Positions 27,675-35,478 of a DNA stretch of 35,478 nt are shown here, piece by piece. Origin of the DNA: JANOQP01 sp044227705 (GTDB lineage: Bacteria; Bacteroidota; Bacteroidia; Chitinophagales; Saprospiraceae). The translations under genes and the position numbers were made by a program. How positions within the stretch are numbered: position 1 is the first letter of the stretch; the number at the start of each line of letters is the position of its first letter. The stretch is from assembly GCA_044227705.1 (NCBI GenBank), contig JBGAWE010000014.1, positions 1 to 35,478 of the forward strand, given 5' to 3'. The notes beneath the pieces were generated by a model. The model searched no databases. It worked only from the letters and a program-made list of their open reading frames with translations, and had not been told where the DNA came from.

Positions 27675-30600
27675 ATGAAACGCTTGTTCCTACCTCTTTT
27701 GGTGTTCCTGTTGGCCGTATCGAGCGGCCGCGCCTCGGGACATCTTTTCTCGAACAACGACCATCCGGTGGCAGCCGGGTTCGTCTGTCCGCCGCCCACC
27801 GGCCTTGACGTCACCGACATCACGGCCACCTCCGTCCTTTTGCAATGGGACGCAGTCATCGGCTCGACGGGCGGCTATCAGGTGCAAATCCGCATGGCGG
27901 GCACCAGCGTCTGGGCCACGCTCCCGGCGACCACCAATTCGCTCGCCGTGCAGAACCTCTCGCCCGGGTCCGTCTACCAGTGGCGGGTTCGAACGATTTG
28001 CGACCCAGGCGGCAGCGGCGGCGACTATGGCGACATCGTCACCTTCACCACGCTGCAATCGACGGCCAACTGCCCCATACCCGTAGACCTCTCGACAACG
28101 AGCATCACCGCCACCTCGGCTCAACTGAACTGGGTCAGCGTGGCGGGCGCGGCGCAGTACGAGGTTCAAATCCGCGTCGGCACCTCGACCGTTTGGACAA
28201 GCTATTTCACCAACAGCCCGCCCTACGTTGCGCAGAACCTCGCCCCGGCGACCGTCCACCATTGGCGCGTCCGCGCGATCTGCAGCAACACCGCGGTCAG
28301 CGACTGGTCGAACGAAAAGGAGTTCAAAACCCTCGCCGTCGCCCCCGACTGCCTCGCCCCGACCAACCTCAAAGCCACCAACATCACCTCAACATCCGCC
28401 ATCCTCTCTTGGACGGGTTCGGCCGGCGCGCTCGGCTATCAGGTTGATTATCAAACAGTTGGCTCCTCCACTTGGACGACGGTCTACGCCAACGGCACGG
28501 CCACGACGGTCACCATCGGCAACCTTGCTCCCTCCACCGGCTACATCTGGCGCGTCCGCGCGAAGTGCGACGGCGGCATTTTCAGCGACTGGTCAAACTT
28601 GAGCGACTTCACGACGCTCGGCACCGGCTGCCCGAAGCCCGTCGATCTTTCCATGACTAACATCGGCCACCTCGGTGACCCTTTCGTGGAACGCCGTCGC
28701 GGGCGCCCTCGGCTACGAGGTGAACTACCAGACTCTCAACGGCGCATGGGTCAGCGTCACCTCGGCGACCAACAGCATCACCGTCAACGGCCTCTCGCCG
28801 AACACGCAATATTTCTGGCGCGTCCGCGCGAAATGCGACGCGGCCGGCTTGAGCGACTGGTCGGCCCTCGAGGATTTCTGGACGCTGACCGGCGGCTCGA
28901 ACACCTGTCCCGCGCCGACGGACGTGGCCGTTTCGAACATCACCGCTACCTCAGCCACCATATCGTGGAACGCCGTCGCTGGTGCGCTCGGCTACGAGGT
29001 CAACTACGCCGTCGCCGGTTCGGGGGCGGTCAACTGGATCTCTGTCTTTGTCGCCGCGCCTGCCACGTCGGTTGTTTTGAACAACCTGACCCCGCTGACG
29101 GGCTATCTCTACCGCGTCCGCACGAAGTGCGACGGCCAGATCTGGAGCGACTGGTCTACCGTCCACGACTTCAAGACCCCGCAAGGCACTAACGCTTGCC
29201 CGCTGCCGACCGACTTCAAGGTTTCCAACATCACGGCGACCTCTGCTACCTTCTCGTGGACCGCCGTGGCCGGCGCGCTCGGCTATGAAATCAACTACCA
29301 GACGGCCAACGGCGCGTGGCAATCGGTCTTCGTCGCCGCGCCCGCGACCTCAGTGGTCGTGAACGGCCTGACCCCCGCGACGGCCTACAACTGGCGCATC
29401 CGTGTGAAGTGCGATGGGCAGATTTGGAGCGACTGGTCGGCCATCCACGAGTTCAAGACCCTCTCCTCGACGACCGGCTGCAAGGCTCCGGGCGATTTTG
29501 CGGTAAAGGATTTGACTGCGCACAGCGCCCTTTTGGTCTGGAACGCGGTGGCCGGAGCCGTCGGCTACGAGGTGCAGATCAGGAAGGCCGGCGCGGCCAA
29601 CTGGTCGACCTTCACGGTTTCGACCAACTCCTTCCTCGCCTCGAACCTCATGGCGGAGAGCGACTACGAGTGGCGCGTCCGCACCATCTGCGACCCCGCA
29701 CAGACGAGCGACTGGAGCGACACCCACCACTTCATGACCCCGCCCGAACCGGGCACGGGCGGCCCCTGCGACACGCCGGGCGACTTCACCGTCAGCGATG
29801 TGACGCACCACTCGGCCAAGCTCTCGTGGAACGCGGCAGCGGGTGCCTTCAGCTACCAAATCGCCTACAAGCCCATCAACACGGCCGTTTGGAAAATCAT
29901 CACCGTCACCGGCAACCCGCTGCCGACGATGTTCATCCTCGACAACCTCGCGGCGAACACCACCTACGAGGTGCGCATCCGCAGCCACTGTGGTATCGAT
30001 TTGAACAGCGACTGGTCGGACTCGATCCTGTTCACCACCCTCCAACTGACGCCGTGCGGCGTGCCGACCGACCTGACAGCGAGCGATATCACCCACTTTT
30101 CGGCGCAGCTATCGTGGTCGGCCGTGCCGGGCGCGGTGAGCTACCGGGTGCGCTACCGCAAGTTCGGGACGCAGGCCTGGAAGAACAAGACCATCGCCGG
30201 CAACCCGCCCGCGACCTCGACCGTCGTCGGCCCGCTGCCCGCCAACAGCACCATCGAGTGGCAGGTGAAGACCTTCTGCGGCGGCGGCTCGGAGAGCGAC
30301 TGGTCGGCGCTGGCCACCTTCCAAACCCTGCCCACACCGCCGTGCGACGCGCCGACGGGCATCACATTCGACAACATCACGCCGACCTCCGCGACGATAA
30401 ACTGGGGGGCCACGCCAGGCGCCCTCTCCTACCGCGTCCGCTACCGCCGCATCTCGCCCATCGGGCAGCCCGGTGCGTGGAAAGTGAAGCTCGTCACCGG
30501 CACCCCGCCGCCGACCACCACCTCGGTCGACGGCCTCACGCCGAACTCGGCCTACGAGGTGCAGGTCCGTGCCAATTGCGGCCCGGCCTCGCAGTCGGTC

Positions 30601-30936
30601 TGGTCGGCGACGGCCACGTTCACCACGCCGCCGAACCTCGACGACCCGAACGGGCCGAAGTCGCTGGCGAAACACCAGGTGCTGACAAACGCCGCCGTCG
30701 CGCCCAACCCGACGGGCGATTTGACGACCTTCCGCTTCCAATCCTCGGAGGACGGGCAGGGTGCTTTGCAGGTTGTCGATTTGAACGGCCGGGCTGTCTT
30801 CACGGTGCAACTCGTGGTCAATCGGGGCCTCAACGAGGTCGAGCTTTCCCTCGGTGAACTCGTGCCGGGTGTGTACGTCCTGCGCTTGCAGGGAGCGGCG
30901 GAAGTGCTGACGGAGAAAATCCAGATTGTCCGGTAA
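27675..30936 (+). CDS. Secreted ten-repeat fibronectin type III protein with T9SS sorting domain, one frameshift
   Basis: The product is about 1087 residues once a single frame break is mended. It has a signal peptide (MKRLFLPLLVFLLAVSSGRA), ten FN3 domains of about 95 residues from residue 38, and a T9SS type A sorting domain in the last 85-90 residues (AVAPNPTGDLTTFRF...GELVPGVYVLRLQG). Nearly every FN3 unit begins with Cys-x-x-Pro followed by an ITATSAxLSW-like strand and has a paired Cys late in the unit (VRxxC), suggesting one disulfide per domain. After residue 330 (28664) the frame shifts: relatives of the repeat read TNITATSV, and two bases are missing here. As read, the first frame ends at 29192 and the true sequence resumes at 28666. 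It is probably a surface adhesin or matrix protein; ligand unknown. Confidence 0.88.
27786..30634 (+). repeat. Ten tandem FN3-coding repeats
   Basis: Units of about 280-290 bases. Units 4, 5 and 6 are especially alike at DNA level: the tcgtggaacgccgtcgc-type segment starts at 28684, 28963 and 29254, giving spacings of 279 and 291 bases. Later units diverge more, and units 8 to 10 carry an extra loop (VTGNPLPT-type). Confidence 0.85.
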
Positions 30937-31003
30937 GCGGTTTTGGGGCACTGGAGACCGGTTTTGATTTCGAAAAAACCGGCCTGCCGCGCCTTCTTTT
31001 TTG

Positions 31004-31043
31004 AAAATGTCGCCCGGGGCTTGCCCTCCGGGCGACATTTTTC
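31004..31043 (+). terminator. Terminator after the ten-repeat FN3 gene
   Basis: A stem of about 14 bases (aaaatgtcgcccgg and its complement) around a G/C-containing loop, followed by a T-rich run (atttttctttt). It lies 68 bases after the FN3 gene stop and separates it from the next gene. The A-rich left flank lets it work in both directions. Confidence 0.8.
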
Positions 31044-31090
31044 TTTTATGAATGAACCAAGAAAATATATAAACGCAGGGAAATGTGGCT

Positions 31091-31110
31091 GGCCGAAATG
31101 CGCTTCGGCC
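31091..31110. promoter_or_regulatory. Inverted repeat GGCCGAA-N6-TTCGGCC upstream of the coiled-coil gene
   Basis: A perfect 7+7 inverted repeat with a 6-base spacer, ending 5 bases before the TACTTTCG box, so it would lie between the -33 and -7 elements. It is a candidate operator; a chance GC palindrome is possible. Confidence 0.3.
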
Positions 31111-31115
31111 GATTC

Positions 31116-31123
31116 TACTTTCG
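31116..31123 (+). promoter_or_regulatory. Candidate -7 box for the coiled-coil/HhH gene (TACTTTCG)
   Basis: One base from TAnnTTTG, 32 bases before the start at 31156 and downstream of the FN3 terminator, so this gene probably has its own promoter. Confidence 0.35.
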
Positions 31124-31155
31124 CACCGAACAGACACAAAACAGGCTTCTTTCAG

Positions 31156-32100
31156 ATGGAAAATTTTCTCAATTCTCCGCTCTTTTTGGCGGTGCCCATT
31201 CTCATCGGGTTGGTGGTCGGCTGGCTTGTGCGCGAACGGATGCTGCTGCGCGAATTCAACGCCCGCCTTTCGACGCTCACCCGCGACCTCGAACTGGCAC
31301 GCACCCAAGCCGACGGCCTGCGCGAGGAGGTCAGCCTTCTCGAAGTCGACGCGAAAAAGGCCGCCTTCGACAACCAGACGCTCGCCGACCGCCTCACCCT
31401 CGCCGACGCCAACCGGCTTGAACTCGAAAAAGCAGCCCGCGAAGCGAACCACGCCGCCGAGGCTTTGAAAAAAGACCTCGCCGCCGCCGCCGAGCGCGAG
31501 ACGGCTTTGAGCGAGCAAATCCTCGGCCTGCGCTCGCAGCTCGGCCGGGCAACGGAGCGCGTGGAGGATTTTTCTGAAAAAGAGGTCGCCGAAAAGCGCA
31601 TCCACGAGGACTTCGCCGCCGCCGTCCAAAAGGTCGCAGAGCTGGAAAAACAGGTCGGACAGCTTTCATCCTCCAATTCAAGATTGACCCAAGAAAAAGA
31701 GTCGCTGCAAACACAACTGCTTGACTATCAATTGAAAACCGCCGAGATGCCCGGCCTCATCGCCCTCGCCAACGGCAACGGCGCGTCGAAATCGCGCGGC
31801 AAAAAGGGAGCGGCACAGCCCGTCGCCGCCCCGCAGAACGGCGAGCCGAACGGCGAATCGAACCCTGAAAAGACGGCCCCCGCCGCCGTCGAGGCCGACG
31901 ACCTGAAAATCATCAACACCATCACCGCCGCCCACGAATCGGAGCTTGCCAGCCTCGGCATCACGACCTTGCGGCAACTGGCCGAGCTTTCCGAGGGGCA
32001 GCGGCTGGAGATTGCCGAAGGCTCGTCGAGGCTGGCCAAGAAGATGGAAAAGGAGGACTGGGTCGGCCAGGCGCGGCATGTGGTCGAGGTGGCCAGATGA
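31156..32100 (+). CDS. Membrane-anchored coiled-coil protein with degenerate helix-hairpin-helix
   Basis: The 314-residue product begins with one membrane helix (PLFLAVPILIGLVVGWLV, about 8-25). A long coiled coil rich in Ala, Glu and Leu runs to about residue 190 (SRLTQEKESLQTQLLDYQL). An Ala/Pro/Asn low-complexity linker follows, and the C-terminal domain (DDLKIINTITAAHESELASLGITTLRQLAELS) resembles the HhH domain often written as LKxIxGIGPxxExxLxxxGI. The GIGP turn is replaced by TITAAH, so DNA binding by that hairpin is doubtful. Similar proteins with better-preserved hairpins are frequent in Bacteroidota, usually of unknown role. ATG 31156 is chosen because it leads straight into the membrane helix; longer starts would cross the upstream terminator. 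Confidence 0.82.
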   Translation: MENFLNSPLFLAVPILIGLVVGWLVRERMLLREFNARLSTLTRDLELARTQADGLREEVSLLEVDAKKAAFDNQTLADRLTLADANRLELEKAAREANHAAEALKKDLAAAAERETALSEQILGLRSQLGRATERVEDFSEKEVAEKRIHEDFAAAVQKVAELEKQVGQLSSSNSRLTQEKESLQTQLLDYQLKTAEMPGLIALANGNGASKSRGKKGAAQPVAAPQNGEPNGESNPEKTAPAAVEADDLKIINTITAAHESELASLGITTLRQLAELSEGQRLEIAEGSSRLAKKMEKEDWVGQARHVVEVAR

Positions 32101-32133
32101 GGCACCGGCCCTTCTTTGTTCTAAAAACTACCG

Positions 32134-33570
32134 TCAAATCGCCCGCGCCTTCTCAATCAACCAGTCCTTCGAGATGATTCTCCCCTTCTCCTCGATGCGC
32201 CGAAGGATGATCTCGCCGCGCTTCTTGTCGCCCGGTTTCGACTGGGCGAGCTGCGAGAGGATGTTGAGGAAGTTGTTGTTCATCTCGTAGTTGTGCTCCG
32301 AAAGGAGGCCCTTGCGGCCCCGGTGGAGGGTCATCTTGAAGGCGTTCATTTTATAGGGCAGCAGCTCGGAGCCGGTCTCGTAATAGGCCTTCAGCTCGAG
32401 CCGCCTTGCGATGAGGTGGAAGTCGAGGTTGGCCGAGGCGGGCGGGATGAGGTCGAGCGCGCGGCCGAACTCGCCCGAGTGGAAAAGGTGGTAGGCTTGG
32501 CAGAGGCGGTAGTAGTCGCGGCTCTCGTTCTCGCCCGCGATTCGGTCTTTGTGCTCCTCGATGAACTGGAGCGCCCAGTCGGCGCGGTCGGCCTTGAGCG
32601 CGGTGTTGAAGATGTTGAAAAAAGAGCCGGGCGCGAGGAGGCCGTTCGAGTAGAAATGCCCGTCGGCGAGGTTGGCCTGCTGGATTTTCGAGAGCAGCGG
32701 CCAAAGCCCGGCATGGCCCGACTGGATGAGGATGGAGCAATGGCTGCGCAGGAAGGCGTAGCACTCGGCCAGCTCGTCGGCGGCCATTTTTCCTTTGAGC
32801 GTTTCGAGCCTGTCGACGAGTTCGACGAGCGGCGCGGGGTCGGCCGGGCCGGAGAACATCTCGAAGATTTTCTTCCCGATAAAAATGGCCGGGCTTTCCT
32901 CCGCCCCGACGTCGACGGCGGCGAGCAGGGCTTGCTCCCTTTCTATGTCGATGGAAAGCTCCATCCGCGCCAACTTCGACAGGAGGAGGTACTGGTTGAG
33001 CAGCCCGATACGGTTCGCGATGAAATGCAGGTCGAGGTAGCGCAGCGATTCGCCGATGCGCAGGTCCTTTTTCCAGGTGTTCTGCTGCGAGTCGAGGCCC
33101 CTGTGGAGGCTGGACAGGCGGAAGAGCAGGTCGAAGTCGGCCGCCGATTTTGCCTCCATCTTTTCGATGCTCGACTGGAGCGACTGCGCCACGTTCGAGG
33201 CCCGCTTGTTGAGCCTGCGGCGGAGGAGGCTCTTGGCGAAATCGGCCTGTGCGTTCGGCTGGTTCTCCTCCCGCAGGTAGTCCTCGACGAGGATGAAGGC
33301 TCGCAGCGACTTCAAAAGTTTGACCATCACCTTCTCCAGCCGCGCCTCCGTAAAAGGAAGACCGGGGAAGACGAGCGGCGAAAGGGCCTCCTTCGTCAGC
33401 TCGGGCGAGTCGAAATGGGGGGCGTGCGGGGCGAGCGCGGCGAACAGGGCCTGCGCCTCTTTCCAGTGCTTCCCCCGGTTGAAGTGGCCGACGGCGAGGA
33501 ACTCGGAAAAGCCACGAAGCTCGTCCGCCGTCAGCGTCTTAAGCAGTTCAACCAAGCCGGAGTTGTCCAT
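32134..33570 (-). CDS. Unknown 478-residue helical protein
   Basis: A clean frame with typical codon use, starting at ATG 33570 (MDNSGLVELLKTLTADELRG). The product is soluble, has no signal peptide or membrane helix, and appears all-helical, with Leu- and Ala-rich amphipathic segments recalling TPR or other helical repeats (ELAECYAFLRSHCSILIQSG, DYYRLCQAYHLFHSGEFGRA). The N-terminal portion (KTLTADELRGFSEFLAVGHF) is a distinctive start. I do not recognise a named family. It stands alone between convergent and divergent neighbours, 33 bases from the coiled-coil gene's stop with no terminator visible. A scaffold role is possible but unproven. Confidence 0.8.
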   Translation of the reverse strand: MDNSGLVELLKTLTADELRGFSEFLAVGHFNRGKHWKEAQALFAALAPHAPHFDSPELTKEALSPLVFPGLPFTEARLEKVMVKLLKSLRAFILVEDYLREENQPNAQADFAKSLLRRRLNKRASNVAQSLQSSIEKMEAKSAADFDLLFRLSSLHRGLDSQQNTWKKDLRIGESLRYLDLHFIANRIGLLNQYLLLSKLARMELSIDIEREQALLAAVDVGAEESPAIFIGKKIFEMFSGPADPAPLVELVDRLETLKGKMAADELAECYAFLRSHCSILIQSGHAGLWPLLSKIQQANLADGHFYSNGLLAPGSFFNIFNTALKADRADWALQFIEEHKDRIAGENESRDYYRLCQAYHLFHSGEFGRALDLIPPASANLDFHLIARRLELKAYYETGSELLPYKMNAFKMTLHRGRKGLLSEHNYEMNNNFLNILSQLAQSKPGDKKRGEIILRRIEEKGRIISKDWLIEKARAI

Positions 33571-33636
33571 CGTCGAGCGGAAAAGGCGGGGGAAGTTCGA
33601 GCAAAATTCGTTACAAAAAATCCGCCCCGGCCGAGG

Positions 33637-33644
33637 GAACTTTG
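33637..33644 (+). promoter_or_regulatory. Weak -7-like box before the second FN3/T9SS gene (GAACTTTG)
   Basis: GAACTTTG differs from the TAACTTTG box of tatA only in its first base and lies 60 bases before the start at 33705. Confidence 0.25.
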
Positions 33645-33704
33645 CTTCGACCTCTCCAGCTCCCCAACAAGCGACACTCATCCGGCCAAAATCAGCCACC
33701 TATC

Positions 33705-34805
33705 ATGCGACTGCTTTCCATTCTCTTCCTGCTCTGTGGACTCGCCTCGCGGGCCATCTCGGCCCCGAGCACAGCCGACCCGATGGCCGCCGTCGCCTAT
33801 TGCGACCTGCCCGCACCGCTCAACCTCCAAATCACGGGCCTCACGCCCAACAGCGTCACGGCGGTCTGGCAAGACGTTGCCGGGGCCGTCGGCTATCAGG
33901 TGACGGTCATCAAAGTCAGCACGAGCCAGACGATTTTTACCGGGCAGATCTACTCGACCTTCATCACCGTCGGCAACCTCCTGTCGCAGACTTCCTATGA
34001 ACTGAAAGTGCAGGCCATCGCGCCTGGCGGCTGCATCAGCCCGAACACGGCCAGCGCGGCCTTCACCACGCCGTTCATCATCATCGACGAGATAATCGTG
34101 GAGTTCCCCAACCCCGTGCCCATCACGCCCTCGACCAACATCCCCTGGCAATGGGGCACGCCCATCCGGCTGGCCTTCGACGACGGGCTTGATTACGTGG
34201 TCTTTGAGTACGCCGTCGGCAAGCCCGGCCAGCCCAACACCCTGCGGCACGAAAACCCAAGCTGCTCGCACCCCGGGAAACCAGCCTGCTACTCGTCCGG
34301 CTGGCACTTCGCAGGGGTCGCGCCGCCGCCGCTCGTCCCGTATTCCACGAGCCAGAACGCGATGGAAATCCAGTGCTTCCACCTGACGGAGGACACCGAC
34401 GTGTCGGATTTCCCGATGACCCAAGAACTCACCTTTGTCGTCGCGCTGAACGGCGACCACATCAACGTCGAGCAGACCTCGGGCGAGACCCAGCACAACT
34501 TCTTCTGGAACCGCAAGTCGAAGAACCGCTCCTCGGATGGGGTTTCGGGCGAAACCGAGGTGGCCGGCATCAGCCCCAACCCCTTCGACGACATCCTCTC
34601 CGTCAACCTAGCCCCCGGTCGCCACGGCCCGACGACGCTGCAGCTGACCGATGCCAGCGGCCGCACCCTCCGCCTCCAAGAGGTCGGGGAAAAGGAACCG
34701 ACCGCCTATTTCGGCACGGCCGACCTCGCGCCCGGAGTCTATTTCGTGAACTGCGAGTCCGAGCAGGCGACGGAGGCGCACAAGGTTGTCAAGCTGAGAA
34801 ATTGA
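33705..34805 (+). CDS. Secreted FN3-containing protein with T9SS sorting domain
   Basis: The 366-residue product has a signal peptide (MRLLSILFLLCGLASRAISA) and one FN3 domain (about 34-125; CDLPAPLNLQITGLTPNSV, AVWQDVAGAVGYQVTVIKV) of the same style as the ten-repeat protein upstream. A central region of about 150 residues follows (about 130-280), with four Cys and aromatic residues (LRHENPSCSHPGKPACYSSG). I do not recognise it. The C-terminal domain is a T9SS type A sorting signal (GISPNPFDDILSVNL...TADLAPGVYFVNCES). ATG 33705 is preferred to upstream starts because it begins the signal peptide. It is probably delivered to the cell surface; function unknown. It ends before a bidirectional terminator shared with the GNAT gene. 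Confidence 0.9.
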   Translation: MRLLSILFLLCGLASRAISAPSTADPMAAVAYCDLPAPLNLQITGLTPNSVTAVWQDVAGAVGYQVTVIKVSTSQTIFTGQIYSTFITVGNLLSQTSYELKVQAIAPGGCISPNTASAAFTTPFIIIDEIIVEFPNPVPITPSTNIPWQWGTPIRLAFDDGLDYVVFEYAVGKPGQPNTLRHENPSCSHPGKPACYSSGWHFAGVAPPPLVPYSTSQNAMEIQCFHLTEDTDVSDFPMTQELTFVVALNGDHINVEQTSGETQHNFFWNRKSKNRSSDGVSGETEVAGISPNPFDDILSVNLAPGRHGPTTLQLTDASGRTLRLQEVGEKEPTAYFGTADLAPGVYFVNCESEQATEAHKVVKLRN

Positions 34806-34831
34806 CGCACCCAACAACAGGCCATCCCATG

Positions 34832-34871
34832 AAAAAGCAGGGCCGGTCTCGGGTGAGACCGGCCCTTTTTC
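34832..34871. terminator. Bidirectional terminator between the FN3/T9SS gene and the GNAT gene
   Basis: Perfect 11-base GC-rich arms (gggccggtctc at 34840-34850 with 34855-34865), a 4-base loop, five T after and five A before. It serves the plus-strand gene ending at 34805 and the minus-strand gene ending at 34881. Confidence 0.92.
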
Positions 34872-34880
34872 GTGGAAAAA

Positions 34881-35378
34881 TCACCGCCTGACGGCGTAAA
34901 AAAGCTCGTCCTCGAGCACTCCGTTTTTTATCAAGGTCTTTTCAAAACGCGCCTCGAACCGGAAGCCCGCCTTCTCCAAAACCCGCTGCGAGGCGATGTT
35001 CGAGCCGAACGGTCGGGCAAAAATCCGGTCGATGTCGAGGTTCTCGAAGCCCCATTCCACGATTTGGGCGATGGCCCGCGAGGCGATGCCGTTCCCCCAA
35101 AACGGCTCGGCGACCCAGTAGCCAAGCTCGGCGTTGCGCCGCTGGATTTCCGCCTGCGGGTGCAAGCCGATGCCGCCCGACGCCTCGCCGCCGATGTCGA
35201 TGGTGAAGACGGAGACCGGCTCCATGGCCATCGTCATCTCGATGAAGGCCCGGCCGTTCGCCTCCAGATAGGGGTGCGGGAAGCGGTCGGTCAGGTTCTT
35301 CGAAATGTTGAAGTTGTTGGCATAGCGGACGAGGCTGGGCAGGTCGTCTTTAGTGAAAGGGCGGAGCTTGAATTCCAT
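34881..35378 (-). CDS. GNAT-family N-acetyltransferase (RimJ/RimL-like)
   Basis: The 165-residue product is a GNAT acetyltransferase of the RimJ/RimL/Acetyltransf_3 type, which moves an acetyl group from acetyl-CoA to an amine. It shows the N-terminal strand-helix LRPFTKDDLPSLVRYANN, the central strand GGIGLHPQ, the CoA-binding part LGYWVAEPFWGNGIASRA with its G-N-G-x-A turn, and the closing motif ARPFGSNIASQRVLEKAGF. The substrate cannot be read from sequence; such proteins act on ribosomal proteins, amino acids or small molecules. ATG 35378 (MEFKLRPF) is the homology start; the frame is open upstream to 35468 across a terminator hairpin, so longer starts are rejected. Confidence 0.94.
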   Translation of the reverse strand: MEFKLRPFTKDDLPSLVRYANNFNISKNLTDRFPHPYLEANGRAFIEMTMAMEPVSVFTIDIGGEASGGIGLHPQAEIQRRNAELGYWVAEPFWGNGIASRAIAQIVEWGFENLDIDRIFARPFGSNIASQRVLEKAGFRFEARFEKTLIKNGVLEDELFYAVRR

Positions 35379-35407
35379 CGGCTCGAATTTTAGTTGTTGG
35401 AAACTAA

Positions 35408-35441
35408 AACGCCCGTCCCGAAACCTCGGGGCGGGCGTTTT
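35408..35441. terminator. Terminator-type hairpin upstream of the GNAT gene
   Basis: Arms of 14 bases (35408-35421 and 35426-35439, one mismatched pair) with a 4-base loop, flanked by A-rich left and T-rich right edges. It probably ends transcription from a gene beyond the right edge of the window, on the minus strand. Confidence 0.75.
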
Positions 35442-35478
35442 TGAAAAGAGTCGGGCTGGTTTCACCACGCCATCTCGT

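Noticed and set aside
27786..30634. The tandem repeats as a possible CRISPR or satellite array
   Set aside because: Units of about 285 bases encode FN3 domains and diverge as coding repeats do; there are no short identical repeats with unique spacers.
29316..30857. A 513-codon plus-strand frame inside the FN3 repeats
   Set aside because: Out-of-frame shadow, Arg- and Pro-rich, produced by the repeated high-GC sequence.
28675..30936. A separate FN3/T9SS gene starting at 28675
   Set aside because: It begins in the middle of an FN3 strand and has no signal peptide; it is the continuation of the gene starting at 27675 after a two-base loss.

Overview
The window looks like a stretch of chromosome from a high-GC member of the Bacteroidota, most likely a Saprospiria-type lineage. 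The case rests on three type IX secretion system (T9SS) substrates with C-terminal sorting domains, a PorE-like TPR/PD40/OmpA lipoprotein, a DUF2723 membrane protein, a LytS/LytTR pair, few recognisable Shine-Dalgarno sequences, and several upstream boxes of the Bacteroidota -7 type (TAnnTTTG). I see no rRNA, tRNA, CRISPR array, insertion sequence or phage gene.

Layout. Bases 1-621 hold a possible truncated minus-strand gene and a possible short gene remnant. Then come uvrA (+) converging on recR (-), tatA (+), a class V aminotransferase (+), a PorE-like OmpA lipoprotein (-) and a tail-anchored unknown protein (+). A minus-strand series follows, read right to left: ftcD, the DUF2723 protein, rpiB and an M28 peptidase, with gaps of about 130 bases. 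A lone MoxR ATPase (+) comes next, then a Crp/Fnr regulator (-) divergent from the run lytS - lytTR - OppC-type permease - M29 aminopeptidase (+). After that are recQ (-), a secreted HExxHxxGxxH metalloprotease (-), a secreted ten-repeat FN3 protein (+), a membrane-anchored coiled-coil protein with a degenerate helix-hairpin-helix (+), an unknown 478-residue protein (-), a second FN3-containing T9SS substrate (+) and a GNAT acetyltransferase (-).

How the genes fit together. DNA repair is represented by uvrA, recR and recQ. Protein export and the cell surface are represented by tatA, the PorE-like lipoprotein and the three CTD-bearing secreted proteins. Peptide and amino-acid use is represented by the M28 and M29 peptidases, the OppC-type permease and ftcD (histidine breakdown into folate C1 metabolism). 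Regulation is represented by Crp/Fnr and LytS/LytTR, which share an intergenic region carrying a perfect inverted repeat.

The most striking feature is damage to reading frames. Five otherwise convincing genes have broken or overrun frames. The aminotransferase and the Crp regulator each carry a compensating pair of one-base indels, mostly in homopolymers. The ten-repeat FN3 gene lacks two bases. The DUF2723 gene seems to lack about 49 bases. The permease overruns into the next gene, probably because one G is missing from a G run. The homopolymer cases look like residual long-read sequencing errors; the DUF2723 and FN3 cases are less easily explained that way. I found no clearly new defence or mobile system. 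The best leads are the LytS/LytTR/permease coupling, the Crp/LytS operator candidate, the unknown proteins at 8043-8615 and 32134-33570, and the consistent promoter box.
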